The notes under the pieces: generated by a model | The model's database searches: none | What the model saw: the letters and a program-made list of their open reading frames with translations, nothing else | What the model was told of the DNA's origin: nothing | DNA from: Orlajensenia sp037404875 | GTDB lineage: Bacteria; Actinomycetota; Actinomycetes; Actinomycetales; Microbacteriaceae | Direction of reading: 5' to 3' | NCBI RefSeq assembly: GCF_037404875.1 | Contig: NZ_JBBELO010000017.1 | Span: forward strand, 103,067-167,066 | DNA: 64,000 bases | Shown here: positions 51,746 to 60,267 of the stretch, in pieces | Numbering within the stretch: position 1 is the stretch's first letter | Layout: each line of letters opens with the position of its first letter | Position numbers and translations under genes: made by a program

Positions 51746-52186
51746 TCAGGGCTGAGCCTCGTCGCCGAACCGGCCGCGCGCCGAGACCGGGAGAAGCGGC
51801 GCATCCGCCCGCGCCCGGATCTGCTGCACCGCCCAGGTGTTGCCGTCGGGATCGGCGAACCCGAAGAAGGTGTCGCCGTCGCGTTCGTCGAAGACCGTGA
51901 TCTCACTGCACTCGACGCCGCGCTGGCCGAGTTCCTCCCGGGCAGTGGCGGCATCCGCCACCACGAGTTGCAGGCCCCTCAGCGAGCCGGGCGCCATCTC
52001 GCGCTGCGACGGCAGGTTGCCCACGACGATCGAGCAACCGGATCCGCGGGGCGTCAGCTGCGCGATATCCATGTGCTCGTTCACGGTGTGGTGATCCAGC
52101 GCGAATCCGACCTGATCGCGGTAGAACGCGATCGCCCGGTCCAGGTCGCTCACGGGGACGATGACGACTTCCAGTGTCCAGTCCAT
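51746..52186 (-). CDS. Glyoxalase/VOC superfamily protein
   Basis: Predicted length 146 residues. Two beta-alpha-beta-beta-beta units are seen: VIVPVSDLDRAIAFYRDQVG and LQLVVADAATAREELGQRGV, ending GDTFFGFADPDGNTWAVQQI with the common FxDPDGN motif. Possible metal ligands are not clearly conserved. GGAGAG lies 4-9 nt before ATG 52186. It follows the SRPBCC gene by 29 bp on the same strand; the ArsR-SRPBCC-VOC order is common and suggests one operon. Confidence 0.87.
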   Translation of the reverse strand: MDWTLEVVIVPVSDLDRAIAFYRDQVGFALDHHTVNEHMDIAQLTPRGSGCSIVVGNLPSQREMAPGSLRGLQLVVADAATAREELGQRGVECSEITVFDERDGDTFFGFADPDGNTWAVQQIRARADAPLLPVSARGRFGDEAQP

Positions 52187-52215
52187 GATGCTCTCCTCGC
52201 CTCTCGAAACGCGGC

Positions 52216-52695
52216 TCAGCCGGCCAAGAGCTCTTCGAGGCGCTCGTAGCCGTCGCGCATGCCGTACTCCATGCCCGAGGCGACCATCCCGTCGCGGGCC
52301 TCCTGGGTCGGGTAGACCGAGTGGCCCTCGAGCCGCGTGCGGCCGTTCCCGAGGTCGACGAAGCGCATCGAGTCCAGTGCGACGGAGTCGGGGAAGCCTT
52401 CGAACTCGAAGGTCTGCACGGCGAACTCGTTCTCGCGCACGACGTGGAAGACGCCGTTGAAGGCGTACTTCTCGTCGCCGCGGCTCTGGATGTAGCGGTA
52501 GCGCCCGCCCGTGCGGAAGTCGTACTCCTCGATCTCGCTCTCGAGGTCGCGCGGCCCCATCCACTGCTTGACGAGTTCGGGGTCGCGGTGGGCGTTGAAG
52601 ACCGCCGCGACGGGGTAGTCGAATTCGCGCACGAAATCGATGTACTGAACGCCCTCGGGCGCGGTGACCGTCAATGCGTTGGTGCTGGTGCTCAT
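52216..52695 (-). CDS. SRPBCC / AHSA1-like protein
   Basis: A START-like fold fills 159 residues: IDFVREFDYPVAAVFNAHRD, PELVKQWMGPRD, EEYDFRTGGRYRYIQSRGDE, and the long C-terminal helix GMVASGMEYGMRDGYERLEE. It overlaps the ArsR gene by ATGA and is presumably co-regulated. A second ArsR/SRPBCC pair is at 15150-15964, but the two SRPBCC proteins are clearly different in sequence. Ligand unknown. Confidence 0.9.
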   Translation of the reverse strand: MSTSTNALTVTAPEGVQYIDFVREFDYPVAAVFNAHRDPELVKQWMGPRDLESEIEEYDFRTGGRYRYIQSRGDEKYAFNGVFHVVRENEFAVQTFEFEGFPDSVALDSMRFVDLGNGRTRLEGHSVYPTQEARDGMVASGMEYGMRDGYERLEELLAG

Positions 52696-53075
52696 TTCTC
52701 TTCCTCCTTGATGGTGCCCTCGGAGGCGTTCGCCTCGGAGGTGCCCATCGCTGCCAGCAGCGTGTCCAGACTGCGGAACTGCTGCTCGTGGATGAGCCGG
52801 TACCGGTCGATCCAGCTCGTGAGTCTCTCGAGCTCGGCGGGATTCAGGTGCACGGGCCGGCGCTGGGCGTCACGCGTGCGCGTGACCAGACCGGCCGCCT
52901 CGAGTACCTGGATGTGCTTCGAGACCGCTTGCAGCGAGATCTCGAAGGGCTCCGCGAGTTCGTTGACCGTCGCCGGGCCCCTGCTCAGGCGGGCGATGAT
53001 CCGGCGCCGGATCGGATCGGCGAGGGCCATGAATGCCCTGTCGAGTCGCGACTCGGCGGTGGGATCGACGATCAT
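52692..53075 (-). CDS. ArsR-family repressor
   Basis: This 127-residue protein shows the ArsR fold: FMALADPIRRRIIARLSRGP, ATVNELAEPFEISLQAVSKH then IQVLEAAGLVTRTRDAQRRP. There is no cysteine metal site. The C-terminal tail is acidic (TIKEEEK). ATG 53075 is chosen, with GAGAG 7 nt upstream; a TTG two codons earlier is less likely. A palindromic site upstream suggests autoregulation of the ArsR-SRPBCC-VOC unit. Confidence 0.9.
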   Translation of the reverse strand: MIVDPTAESRLDRAFMALADPIRRRIIARLSRGPATVNELAEPFEISLQAVSKHIQVLEAAGLVTRTRDAQRRPVHLNPAELERLTSWIDRYRLIHEQQFRSLDTLLAAMGTSEANASEGTIKEEEK

Positions 53076-53090
53076 AATCAACTCTCTGCT

Positions 53091-53113
53091 TTATCAACCA
53101 TCTGATTGATTAA
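53091..53113 (-). promoter_or_regulatory. Predicted ArsR operator/promoter
   Basis: ATCAA-CCATCTGA-TTGAT (53093-53110) is an inverted repeat in a strongly AT-rich patch 16 bp upstream of the ArsR start. The minus-strand TGATAA within it could be the -10 element. Repressor binding is inferred. Confidence 0.5.
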
Positions 53114-53151
53114 AGAGTACGGCGGCTTCGAGTAGCCGTCAAGGGGAATCT

Positions 53152-53367
53152 TCAGTCCGTCGGGCAGTGCAGCTTCGTAGGGATGCGCTGGTTCGCATGC
53201 CGCTCGATGCGGTGCAGCGACATCGGCTTGCCGCACAGCGGGCAGTCGGGATCGGCGGGGCGCACCTCCGGCTCCTCCGGGCGTCCGATGCCGACGGCGG
53301 CCGGGCCCGTGAAGGTGCGCACGACGTCGTTCGCCTTCTCGTAGAAGCGCCAGAACCGTCCGGCCAT
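53152..53367 (-). CDS. Small zinc-ribbon-like protein
   Basis: The 71-residue product begins MAGRFWRFYEKANDVVRTFT and carries a CPLCGKPMSLHRIERH segment ending TKLHCPTD. The CxxC plus a later His/Cys suggests a zinc-binding knuckle. Proteins of this kind are widespread and uncharacterised in Microbacteriaceae. ATG 53367 has AAGGAGAG 8 nt upstream; a GTG three codons earlier would collide with that site. Monocistronic. Confidence 0.75.
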   Translation of the reverse strand: MAGRFWRFYEKANDVVRTFTGPAAVGIGRPEEPEVRPADPDCPLCGKPMSLHRIERHANQRIPTKLHCPTD

Positions 53368-53429
53368 CCGCGTCACTCTCCTTGCTCGTACGGGTACAAG
53401 CGTACGCAGCCACGTGCGAGGATGCAGGA

Positions 53430-54275
53430 ATGCGGATCGCGGTCACCGGAGGATCAGGAAAGCTCGGCCGGACGGTCGTGCGCGAGTTGGCCGCCCACGG
53501 TCACGAGGTGCACAACCTCGATCGGCGGGGTGAACGCAGCGCCACGTTCACCCAGGTGGACGTGACCGACTACGGACAGGTGATCGACGCCCTCGCGGGC
53601 ATCAACGACCGGCACGACGGCGTCGACGCCCTCGTTCACCTCGCCGCCATCCCGGCGCCCGGCCTCGCCTCCGACGTCGCGACCTTCTCCAACAACATCA
53701 CGGCCAGCTTCAACGCCTTCTGGGCGGCGCATCGACTCGGCATCCGGCGCATCGTTCACGCATCGAGCGAGACCGTGCTCGGCTTGCCCTTCGATACTCC
53801 CCCGCCCTACATTCCCGTGGACGAGGACTACCCGGCACGCCCCGAGTCGGTGTACTCGCTCGTGAAGCACCTCGAGGAGACGCTCGCGATCGAGCTCACC
53901 CGCTGGGACCCCGAGCTCTCGATCACCGCGCTGCGTTTCTCGAACGTGATGGATCCGGAGGATTACGCCGAGTTCCCCTCCTTCGATGCGGATGCACGCG
54001 CTCGCAAGTGGAACCTGTGGGGCTACATCGACGCCCGCGACGGCGCTCAGGCCATCGAACTTGCCCTCGAGAGGGGCGCTCCGGGCTTCGACCGCTTCAT
54101 CATCGCGGCCGCCGACACCGTGATGAGCCGGCCGAACGCCGAACTCGTGGCCGAGGTCTTCCCGGGCGTTCCCCTGAAGCGGGAGTTCGGCCCTCACGAG
54201 ACGTTGCTCTCCATCGACCACGCCCGCCAGGTGCTGGGCTACGACCCGAGGCACTCCTGGCGCGATTCCGTCTGA
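53430..54275 (+). CDS. NAD-dependent epimerase/dehydratase family (extended SDR)
   Basis: The 281-residue product has Rossmann start MRIAVTGGSGKLGRTVVREL, VDALVHLAAIPAPG, the Ser of HASSETVLG and the YSLVK active-site motif (Tyr and Lys). The C-terminal half (TALRFSNVMDPEDYAEFP; WGYIDARDGAQAIELALERG) matches sugar-epimerase-like SDRs. AGGA lies next to the ATG at 53430. Substrate probably a nucleotide sugar or aldehyde, not deducible. It stands alone with a dispersed palindrome just downstream. Confidence 0.9.
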   Translation: MRIAVTGGSGKLGRTVVRELAAHGHEVHNLDRRGERSATFTQVDVTDYGQVIDALAGINDRHDGVDALVHLAAIPAPGLASDVATFSNNITASFNAFWAAHRLGIRRIVHASSETVLGLPFDTPPPYIPVDEDYPARPESVYSLVKHLEETLAIELTRWDPELSITALRFSNVMDPEDYAEFPSFDADARARKWNLWGYIDARDGAQAIELALERGAPGFDRFIIAAADTVMSRPNAELVAEVFPGVPLKREFGPHETLLSIDHARQVLGYDPRHSWRDSV

Positions 54276-54283
54276 CCGCGGCG

Positions 54284-54348
54284 AATCTGCAGGACGAGCG
54301 GCAGGGCGAGGCTGTCCACGGGTCGGCGCGCCGCTGATCCTGCAGTTT
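54284..54348. repeat. Dispersed ~64-nt palindrome, copy 3
   Basis: Left end AATCTGCAGGACGAGCGGC, middle GGCGAGGCTGTCCACGGGTC, right end GCCGCTGATCCTGCAGTTT. The ends pair over about 18 positions (CTGCAGGA..AGCGGC with GCCGCT..TCCTGCAG). It begins 9 bp after the stop of the SDR gene and may act as its terminator. Confidence 0.85.
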
Positions 54349-54518
54349 GCGCGGCCCGCGGGTGCGCGACGGCGCCTGATTGAACACCTCGTGTGTGATC
54401 ATCCTCGACCTCCGTGTGCAGTGAGCCACGGATGCCGCGGGCGGGGCAGAGCGCGATCACAGCGACCTCACGGCGAAAAGAGACTGCGACCCGTACGCCG
54501 GTGTGCGAACCTGAGCAC

Positions 54519-55628
54519 ATGCAGACGGCGCAGATGCCCTCCTTCGGCGTCGAGGAGGAATTCATGCTCCTCGATTCGCGAACCCTTCGGCCGGTGGATG
54601 TTCCGGAGGCCGTGTTCGCGGCGCTCCGCACGCGTTGGTCGGGCCTCGTGAAGCACGAGTTCCTCACCGCCCAGGTGGAGCATGCCTCCGTGGTCTTCGC
54701 ACGGCTCTCCGACGCTCCCGAGAATCTCGGGCGCTTTCGCGCCGACCTGGCGGAGCACGCCGACCGGCTCGGGGTCGTGGTCGGGTCTGTCGGCGTGCCG
54801 TTCGACATGCCGCAGCGACCAGCCATCGCCGCCGGAGAGCGCTACGCGTCGGTCGTCCGCGACTTCGGGGCGATCATCGGTGATCACCAGCTCAACGGCC
54901 TGCACGTGCACGTCGGCATCCCGAGTCGGCAAGAGGGCGTTCGCGTTCTCGGCCTGATGCGTCCGTGGCTGCCCCTGCTCGTCGCGTTCAGCGCCAACTC
55001 GCCTTTCGCGCGGGGTGCGGACACCGGCTTCGCCAGTTGGCGCACCATCCTGATGCGCCGCTGGACCACGCACGGCTGCCCGCCGTACTTCACCGACGCC
55101 GACGACTATGACCGCCGCGTGCACGCGCTCGTCGGCATCGGCGGCACGAACGACATGGGCCTCATCGCCTGGAACCTGCGGCTGTCGGAGCATCTGCCGA
55201 CCATCGAGTTCCGGATGGCGGACGCGCAGCTCGAGGCCGGCGACAGCGTTCTGGTCGCCGCCCTCTGCCGCGCACTCGTCGCGCGCGCCCTCGCGCATCC
55301 GCACGCGCGCGCCGAGTCCGTGGGCTCCGAGCTGCTGGAGGCGGCGGTCTGGGCGGCGGCGCGCGACGGCTTGCGGGCGCGCCTGCCGCATCCGGAGACG
55401 GGCGCATCAACGGATGCGACCGCCCTGTTGCGGGAGCTCCTGCCGGCGCTCGAGCCGTGGTTCGGCGCCGAGTCGGCCCTCGTCGAGGTGCTCGGCGAGC
55501 GGATGCTCAGCGACGGCACCGGCGCCGACCGCCAGCGCCGCGCCTACACGTCGGGCGGCAGGGCGGCAATGCGACGGCTGCTGCAGGCGAGCACCGCCCG
55601 CACTCTCACGTCGGCGGCCGAGGTCTAA
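54519..55628 (+). CDS. YbdK-type carboxylate-amine ligase (glutamate-cysteine ligase family 2)
   Basis: A 369-residue enzyme is predicted: SFGVEEEFMLLDSRTLRPVD, VKHEFLTAQVEHAS, LNGLHVHVGIPSRQEGVRVL, WLPLLVAFSANSPFARGADT, HLPTIEFRMADAQLEAGDSV. These are the marks of the GCS2/YbdK family, which join an amine to a carboxylate with ATP; YbdK itself has weak glutamate-cysteine ligase activity. The ATG at 54519 lacks a strong ribosome site. It is convergent with the Gfo/Idh gene (10 bp apart). The true substrate in actinomycetes is unknown. Confidence 0.9.
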   Translation: MQTAQMPSFGVEEEFMLLDSRTLRPVDVPEAVFAALRTRWSGLVKHEFLTAQVEHASVVFARLSDAPENLGRFRADLAEHADRLGVVVGSVGVPFDMPQRPAIAAGERYASVVRDFGAIIGDHQLNGLHVHVGIPSRQEGVRVLGLMRPWLPLLVAFSANSPFARGADTGFASWRTILMRRWTTHGCPPYFTDADDYDRRVHALVGIGGTNDMGLIAWNLRLSEHLPTIEFRMADAQLEAGDSVLVAALCRALVARALAHPHARAESVGSELLEAAVWAAARDGLRARLPHPETGASTDATALLRELLPALEPWFGAESALVEVLGERMLSDGTGADRQRRAYTSGGRAAMRRLLQASTARTLTSAAEV

Positions 55629-55638
55629 GCCGGAGGGC

Positions 55639-56661
55639 TCAGAGGGCGTGAATGGCCTCGATGATCGCGAGGGTCTCCAGACTCTCGCGGGGATCGACGG
55701 GCGTCGGCCCACCGCGCAGGAGGGCATCGGCGAGCGCGCGGTAGAAGGCGCCGTAGTCGCCACGGTCCGTGGGAATGCGCTCGAGGGCGCCCTCGACGCC
55801 GAGGCTTCCCCACTGCTGCTCCGGCTTCTCGCCGAAGCCGGCATCCGTGGGCGACGCTCCGCCCTTCAGTGCGGCCTCCTGGGGGTCGAGCCCCCAGGAG
55901 GTGTAGCCGGCCTCCGACCCCAGCACGTGGAAGCGCGGACCGAATTGCGGTGCCAGCGAGTTCATCCAGAGGTGCGAGACGACACCGTCCGCGTGCTGCA
56001 GCGCGACGAAGGCGTCGTCGTCGGCCGCGGCGCCCTCGCGCAGTGAACGCACCTCGGCGTAGATGTCGTCGACACCGCCGAACAGGGTGATCGCCTGGTC
56101 GATGAGGTGGGTGCCGAGGTCGAACAGGATGCCGCCGCCGGCGCCCACGGGCGTCTCGGCCTTCCACGTGGCTGGCGGAGCGGGCTTCCACCACTCGAAC
56201 CGGGACTCGAAGCGGCGCACGGTGCCGAGCCGGCCTTCGTCCACGAGCCGGCGCAGGGTGAGGAAGTCACCATCCCAGCGCCGGTTCTGGAAGACGGTGA
56301 GAAGCAGCCCGCGCTCCTCGGCCTTCTCGATCAGGGCGGCGCCCTCGGCTGCCGTGACCGCGAAGGGCTTGTCGACGACGACATTGGAGCCGGCCTCGAG
56401 CGCGGCGTCCGCGAGGTCGACGTGCGCGGCGGGAGGCGCCCCCACGACGACGAGATCCAGGCCTTCGGCGAGAGCCTCTTCTGCGGTGGGCACGATCCGG
56501 GCGTTCGGGTACAGGTCGTGAGCCTGCCGGGAGCGCTCGGGGTCGGCTGTGACGATGACCTCGAGGGAGTACTCGGGATTGGCTGCCAAGAACGGGGCAT
56601 GGAACACCCGGCCCGAGGTGCCGAAGCCGATGACTGCCGTGCGAAGGGGTGCGCTGCTCAC
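55639..56661 (-). CDS. Gfo/Idh/MocA family oxidoreductase
   Basis: Starts with GTG at 56661 (SSAPLRTAVIGFGTSGRVFH) and has 340 residues. NAD(P) motif VIGFGTSGRVFHAPFL, VVVGAPPAAHVDLADAAL, VVVDKPFAVT, then the substrate domain with FQNRRWDGDFLTLRRLVDEG, RFEWWKPAPPATW, and LFDLGTHLIDQAITLFG. It resembles scyllo-inositol/YvaA-like dehydrogenases. No operon partner is present, and its promoter lies in a divergent region holding a 19-bp-arm palindrome. Substrate probably a sugar or inositol. Confidence 0.9.
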   Translation of the reverse strand: MSSAPLRTAVIGFGTSGRVFHAPFLAANPEYSLEVIVTADPERSRQAHDLYPNARIVPTAEEALAEGLDLVVVGAPPAAHVDLADAALEAGSNVVVDKPFAVTAAEGAALIEKAEERGLLLTVFQNRRWDGDFLTLRRLVDEGRLGTVRRFESRFEWWKPAPPATWKAETPVGAGGGILFDLGTHLIDQAITLFGGVDDIYAEVRSLREGAAADDDAFVALQHADGVVSHLWMNSLAPQFGPRFHVLGSEAGYTSWGLDPQEAALKGGASPTDAGFGEKPEQQWGSLGVEGALERIPTDRGDYGAFYRALADALLRGGPTPVDPRESLETLAIIEAIHAL

Positions 56662-56719
56662 CCTGCAAGTCTCGCAGGCCTCGCAGCCCCGCGGCCAGGC
56701 GCCGACCCCCTCGGGTCCA

Positions 56720-56773
56720 CTTGCCACTTTTCGTGACTTCGAGGGCGCTCGACGTCACGAAAAGTGGCAAGTC
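56720..56773. repeat. Perfect 19-bp inverted repeat between divergent genes
   Basis: ACTTGCCACTTTTCGTGAC (56720-56738) and GTCACGAAAAGTGGCAAGT (56755-56773), separated by 16 nt. It lies between the divergent Gfo/Idh and DUF1905 genes, where a terminator is not expected. It could be an operator for a dimeric regulator pair, a transposon relic, or a repeat element. No other copy was seen in the window. Confidence 0.85.
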
Positions 56774-56807
56774 GGGCGTCGTTTGTGGAGGGGCGTAGCA
56801 TCCGTTC

Positions 56808-57095
56808 ATGCGCTTTCGCTTCGACGCCGCACTCTACGAGTGGAGCGCGCGCGCCAACTGGTTCTTCGTGCGCCTGCCCGAGGAGCAGGGCGCCGACATC
56901 GCGGAGGTGCCCCGCGAGCCCCGCGGATTCGGCGCAGTCAAGGTACGTGCCCGGATCGGCGCGACGACGTGGTCGACCTCCATCTTCCCCTCCGACGGCA
57001 CGTACGTGCTGCCCGTCAAGAGCGCCGTACTCCGCGCCGAGCAGGTCGAAGACGGCGACGTGATCGCGGTCGACCTCGAGGTGCTCGACTCGTGA
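56808..57095 (+). CDS. DUF1905-domain protein
   Basis: The 95-residue protein is a single DUF1905 beta-barrel: MRFRFDAALYEWSARANWFF, VKVRARIGATTWSTSIFP, TYVLPVKSAVLRAEQVEDGD and VIAVDLEVLDS. The W-FF and P-K pattern is typical. Some members are fused to or neighbour YdeI-like proteins; function unknown. GGAGGGG lies 20 nt upstream, not at ideal spacing. The stop overlaps the next gene (GTGA). Confidence 0.88.
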   Translation: MRFRFDAALYEWSARANWFFVRLPEEQGADIAEVPREPRGFGAVKVRARIGATTWSTSIFPSDGTYVLPVKSAVLRAEQVEDGDVIAVDLEVLDS

Positions 57096-57751
57096 CCGAC
57101 GAGCGACTGCGCATCGCGGTCGGCGAGGGCACCGTCTCCGCCCTCTACGCGCGCCCCCGATCGGCCATCGCCACTCTCGCGCTGGCCCACGGTGCGGGCG
57201 CCGGCAAGGAGCATCCCTTTCTCGCAGGCCTCGCCGCGGCGCTGAACGAGACCGGCGTCGCCACCCTGCGCTTCGACTTCCCCTACCGCGAAGCCGGTCG
57301 CCGCATGCCCGATCGTGCCCCCACCGCCATCGCCGCGTGGCGTGCGGTGACGGATGCCGCGACGGCTCGATCCGAGGGCGAGCCCGTGTGGGTCGGCGGC
57401 AAGTCGTTCGGCGGCCGGATGGCATCCATGGCGGTGGCCGAGGGCATGCCCGCGGCGGGCATCGTCTTTCTGGGGTACCCGCTGCATCCACCCGGTCGAC
57501 CCGAACGGCTGCGCGACGAGCACCTCTACGGGCTCAGCCTTCCCCTGCTCTTCCTCCAGGGCGAGAACGACCCCTTCGTCGCCGGTGGCATGCTGCCGGG
57601 CATCGTCGAACGCATCGGGCCGAACGCGAGGCTCGAGTGGACGGCGGGCGGCGATCACTCCTTCGGCGTGAAGGGCCTCAAGCGGTCGGCAGCCGAGGTC
57701 GGCGCATCGCTCGCGCCGAGCATCGTCGCGTTCCTGCGGAACCAGGGCTGA
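57092..57751 (+). CDS. Alpha/beta hydrolase (KANL3/Tex30-like)
   Basis: The 219-residue hydrolase starts with GTG in GTGA overlap with the DUF1905 gene. Motifs: TLALAHGAGAGKEHPFLAGL, TLRFDFPYREAGRRMPDRAP, nucleophile elbow VWVGGKSFGGRMASMAVAEG (Ser in KSFGG), FLQGENDPF and the C-terminal His in GGDHSFGVKG. The GGKSxGGRMAS and P-Y-R-E patterns are those of the KANL3/Tex30 group, close to dienelactone hydrolases. Cytoplasmic. Substrate unknown. Confidence 0.9.
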   Translation: MTDERLRIAVGEGTVSALYARPRSAIATLALAHGAGAGKEHPFLAGLAAALNETGVATLRFDFPYREAGRRMPDRAPTAIAAWRAVTDAATARSEGEPVWVGGKSFGGRMASMAVAEGMPAAGIVFLGYPLHPPGRPERLRDEHLYGLSLPLLFLQGENDPFVAGGMLPGIVERIGPNARLEWTAGGDHSFGVKGLKRSAAEVGASLAPSIVAFLRNQG

Positions 57752-57758
57752 GGCGCGC

Positions 57759-58211
57759 ATGCCCGTCGTCAGCGCCGGCATCCTGCTGTACCGGCGAGCT
57801 CCCAATCTCGAGGTGCTGCTCGGTCACATGGGCGGTCCGTTCTGGGCCCGCAAAGACGCACGAGCGTGGTCGATTCCCAAGGGCATCGTCGACGACGGAG
57901 AGCAGATGTTGGCGGCCGCGCTGCGGGAGTTCGCGGAAGAGACCGGCACCCGGGCACCGTCGATCGAGTACCGGGAGCTCGGCACCTACCGGTACTCCTC
58001 AGGCAAGAGCATCGTCGTGTTCGCAGGGGAGTCCGACTTCGACGCATCCGCGGTTCGCAGCAACACATTCGAACTGGAATGGCCTCCCCATTCCGGGCGC
58101 CTTCAGCAATTCCCCGAGCTCGACCGCGCCGAGTGGATGCCTCTGGCGGCCGCCAGGGAGCGTCTGGTCGCCGGGCAGGTGCCTGCTCTCGACGCCCTGC
58201 CCGCGCCCTAG
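57759..58211 (+). CDS. Nudix hydrolase
   Basis: A complete Nudix box is visible within 150 residues: G42-x5-E48-x7-R56-E57-x2-E60-E61-x-G63 in GIVDDGEQMLAAALREFAEE then TGT. The N-terminus VSAGILLYRRAPNLEVLLGH and WSIPKG are of the diadenosine-polyphosphate / predicted NTP pyrophosphohydrolase type. The Nudix motif binds Mg and cuts nucleoside diphosphates linked to another moiety. It is 7 bp downstream of the hydrolase gene, so the three genes 56808-58211 form one operon. Confidence 0.93.
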   Translation: MPVVSAGILLYRRAPNLEVLLGHMGGPFWARKDARAWSIPKGIVDDGEQMLAAALREFAEETGTRAPSIEYRELGTYRYSSGKSIVVFAGESDFDASAVRSNTFELEWPPHSGRLQQFPELDRAEWMPLAAARERLVAGQVPALDALPAP

Positions 58212-58261
58212 CTTCCGGGCGGAATCCGCAGAACAATGGAAGGGATCAAGGAGGATCTGCG

Positions 58262-58696
58262 ATGAGCACCCTGAACCCGTACCTCAACTTCCGCGACAAC
58301 GCCCGTGAAGCCATGGAGTTCTACCATTCCGTGTTCGGAGGCGACCTGGCGGTGAGCACCTTCAGCGACTTCTCGCTCGCGCAGAACCCTGCGGACGCCG
58401 ACAAGGTGATGCACGCCCAGCTCACGACTCCGAGCGGCTTCACGCTCATGGGCGCCGACGTTCCCGAGGGCATGGACTACTCGCCGGGCAGCAGCATCTC
58501 CGTCTCGCTCAGCGGTGGCTCGGAGGACGAAGCCGAGCTGCGCGGATTCTGGGACAAGCTCGCCGAGGGCGGCAATCCGTACCTTCCGCTCGAGGCGGCA
58601 CCATGGGGCGACTACTTCGGCCAGCTCGTGGACCGCTTCGGCATCTCCTGGCTCGTGAACATCGGGGGCGCCGAGCAGCCGGACGGGGAGGGATAG
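58262..58696 (+). CDS. PhnB-like VOC protein
   Basis: The product has 144 residues. NPYLNFRDNAREAMEFYHSV and FGGDLAVSTFSDF begin the glyoxalase fold; HAQLTTPSGFTLMGADVP, LRGFWDKLAEGGNPYLPLEA, WGDYFGQLVDRFGISWLVNI complete the PhnB/YciA-type pattern. These proteins lack the usual demethylubiquinone or catecholic substrates and are of unknown function. AAGGAGG lies 7 nt upstream of ATG 58262. Monocistronic or at the end of the Nudix operon (50-bp gap). Confidence 0.9.
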   Translation: MSTLNPYLNFRDNAREAMEFYHSVFGGDLAVSTFSDFSLAQNPADADKVMHAQLTTPSGFTLMGADVPEGMDYSPGSSISVSLSGGSEDEAELRGFWDKLAEGGNPYLPLEAAPWGDYFGQLVDRFGISWLVNIGGAEQPDGEG

Positions 58697-58749
58697 CCCG
58701 CGCCATCCGCGCCATCCGCCCGATCCGCGCGAACAGAGCGCAAGCGCGA

Positions 58750-60201
58750 TCAGTCCACCGAGAGGTTCGGGCGCTCCCGGGTGCCGAACTCGTGGCGCAA
58801 GGCGCTCAGCGCCGCATACCAACCGGGCAGGCCGGTCACACCGGGCCCGGGGGCGGTGGATGCGGAGGCCAGGTACACGCCGCGCGCCGGGGTGCGCCAC
58901 GGCTCGGGCGACAGCACCGGGCGCCGGATGAGCTGCGTCAGGCTCGGCTGCCCGGAGGAGATGTCGCCGAGCACGTAGTTCGGGTTGTGCCGCTCCACGT
59001 CGACGGCGGTACTGCTCGCAGTCGCGAGGATCGTGTCGCGGAAGCCGGGGGCGAAGCGCTCGATCTGGCGCGTGATGACCTCGGTCTGGTCCTCGTCCGA
59101 CCCCCGCGGAACATGGGTGTACGCCCACAGCGTGTGCTGGCCCTGCGGCGCCCGGGTGGGGTCGACGATGCTCGGCTGCGAGACGAGAACGACCGGCGCC
59201 TCAGAGTGTCGACCGGCCGCGACATCCGCCTCGCCGCGCGCGATCTCGGCACGGGTACCGCCCACGTGCACCGTGCCCGCTCCGTGCAGCTCGGCGTTGG
59301 TCCACGGCACCGGCTCCGAGAGGGCGAAGTCGACCTTCGCCACGCCGTTGCCGTACCGGAAACGGCCCAAGGCGCGCAGGTAGCGGGCCGGTAGCCGGTC
59401 CCCGGCGATGCGGGCGAGTGCGCGCGGGGTCACGTCGAGCAGCACGGCCCGAGCGTCGGGCAGCTCGACGAGCGAGGCGATCTCGGCATCCGTCACCACC
59501 TCGCCGCCGTGGGCGCGGATGTCGTCGACCATCGCGTCGATGATGGACTGGCTGCCGCCGACCGGAATCGGCCAGCCGCGGGCGTGCGCGTACGTTCCCA
59601 GCGAGAGCGCGACGCCCGCCGTGGAGAGGCTCGGCAACGGCATGATGGTGTGCGCCGCGATGCCGGTGAGCATGGCGGGGGCCACGTCCTCGCGAAAACG
59701 GGTGTTCCAGTCGATGGTGCCCTGCTCGAGCGTGCGGAGGCCGAAACGGATGACGGTCGCCAGGTGCGGCGGAACACGCAGCAGTTGCGACCCCGTGAAC
59801 CCGGCGACCGCGTCGGCGTGCTCGACGAGGGGTCGCATGAGGCGACCGAAGGCGGGCCCGTCTGCTCCCAGCTCCGCCACGGTGCGGTCGAGGTCGCGAT
59901 AGGCGATTCCGGCGCGGCCGTTGTCGAGCGGATGGCCGTACGACGCGGGCGGCAGGCGCAGCTCGATGCGGCGCTCCAGCTGGAACTCCCGGAAGAAGGC
60001 GGATGCGAGGGCCATCGGGTGCACGGCCGAGCAGATGTCGTGGCGGAAGCCGGGCAGTGTCAGTTCCGCAGTGCGGGCACCGCCGCCGGGCGTCGGATTG
60101 CGTTCGTAGACGCGCACAGCCAGCCCGGCATGCGCGAGGGTGACCGCGGCGGCGAGCCCGTTCGGGCCCGCTCCGACGACGACGGCATCCAGTTGGGCCA
60201 C
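58750..60201 (-). CDS. Phytoene-desaturase-like NAD(P)/FAD-dependent oxidoreductase
   Basis: The predicted flavoprotein has 483 residues: FAD-binding DAVVVGAGPNGLAAAVTLAH, VYERNPTPGGGARTAELTLP, GFRHDICSAVHPMALAS, IPVGGSQSIIDAMVDDIRAH and the C-terminal second FAD motif GVYLASASTAPGPGVTGLPG. It belongs to the CrtI-like group that includes many non-carotenoid oxidoreductases (PYROXD2-like). No carotenoid gene is nearby, so the substrate is open. On the minus strand it lies 66 bp downstream of the SRPBCC gene, with which it may be co-transcribed. Confidence 0.9.
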   Translation of the reverse strand: MAQLDAVVVGAGPNGLAAAVTLAHAGLAVRVYERNPTPGGGARTAELTLPGFRHDICSAVHPMALASAFFREFQLERRIELRLPPASYGHPLDNGRAGIAYRDLDRTVAELGADGPAFGRLMRPLVEHADAVAGFTGSQLLRVPPHLATVIRFGLRTLEQGTIDWNTRFREDVAPAMLTGIAAHTIMPLPSLSTAGVALSLGTYAHARGWPIPVGGSQSIIDAMVDDIRAHGGEVVTDAEIASLVELPDARAVLLDVTPRALARIAGDRLPARYLRALGRFRYGNGVAKVDFALSEPVPWTNAELHGAGTVHVGGTRAEIARGEADVAAGRHSEAPVVLVSQPSIVDPTRAPQGQHTLWAYTHVPRGSDEDQTEVITRQIERFAPGFRDTILATASSTAVDVERHNPNYVLGDISSGQPSLTQLIRRPVLSPEPWRTPARGVYLASASTAPGPGVTGLPGWYAALSALRHEFGTRERPNLSVD

Positions 60202-60267
60202 GAGGCTATCCTTCCGCGTGCGGCCAGGCGCCCGCGCACCACGGGGCGCGGAGAGAGAGCACCACGC

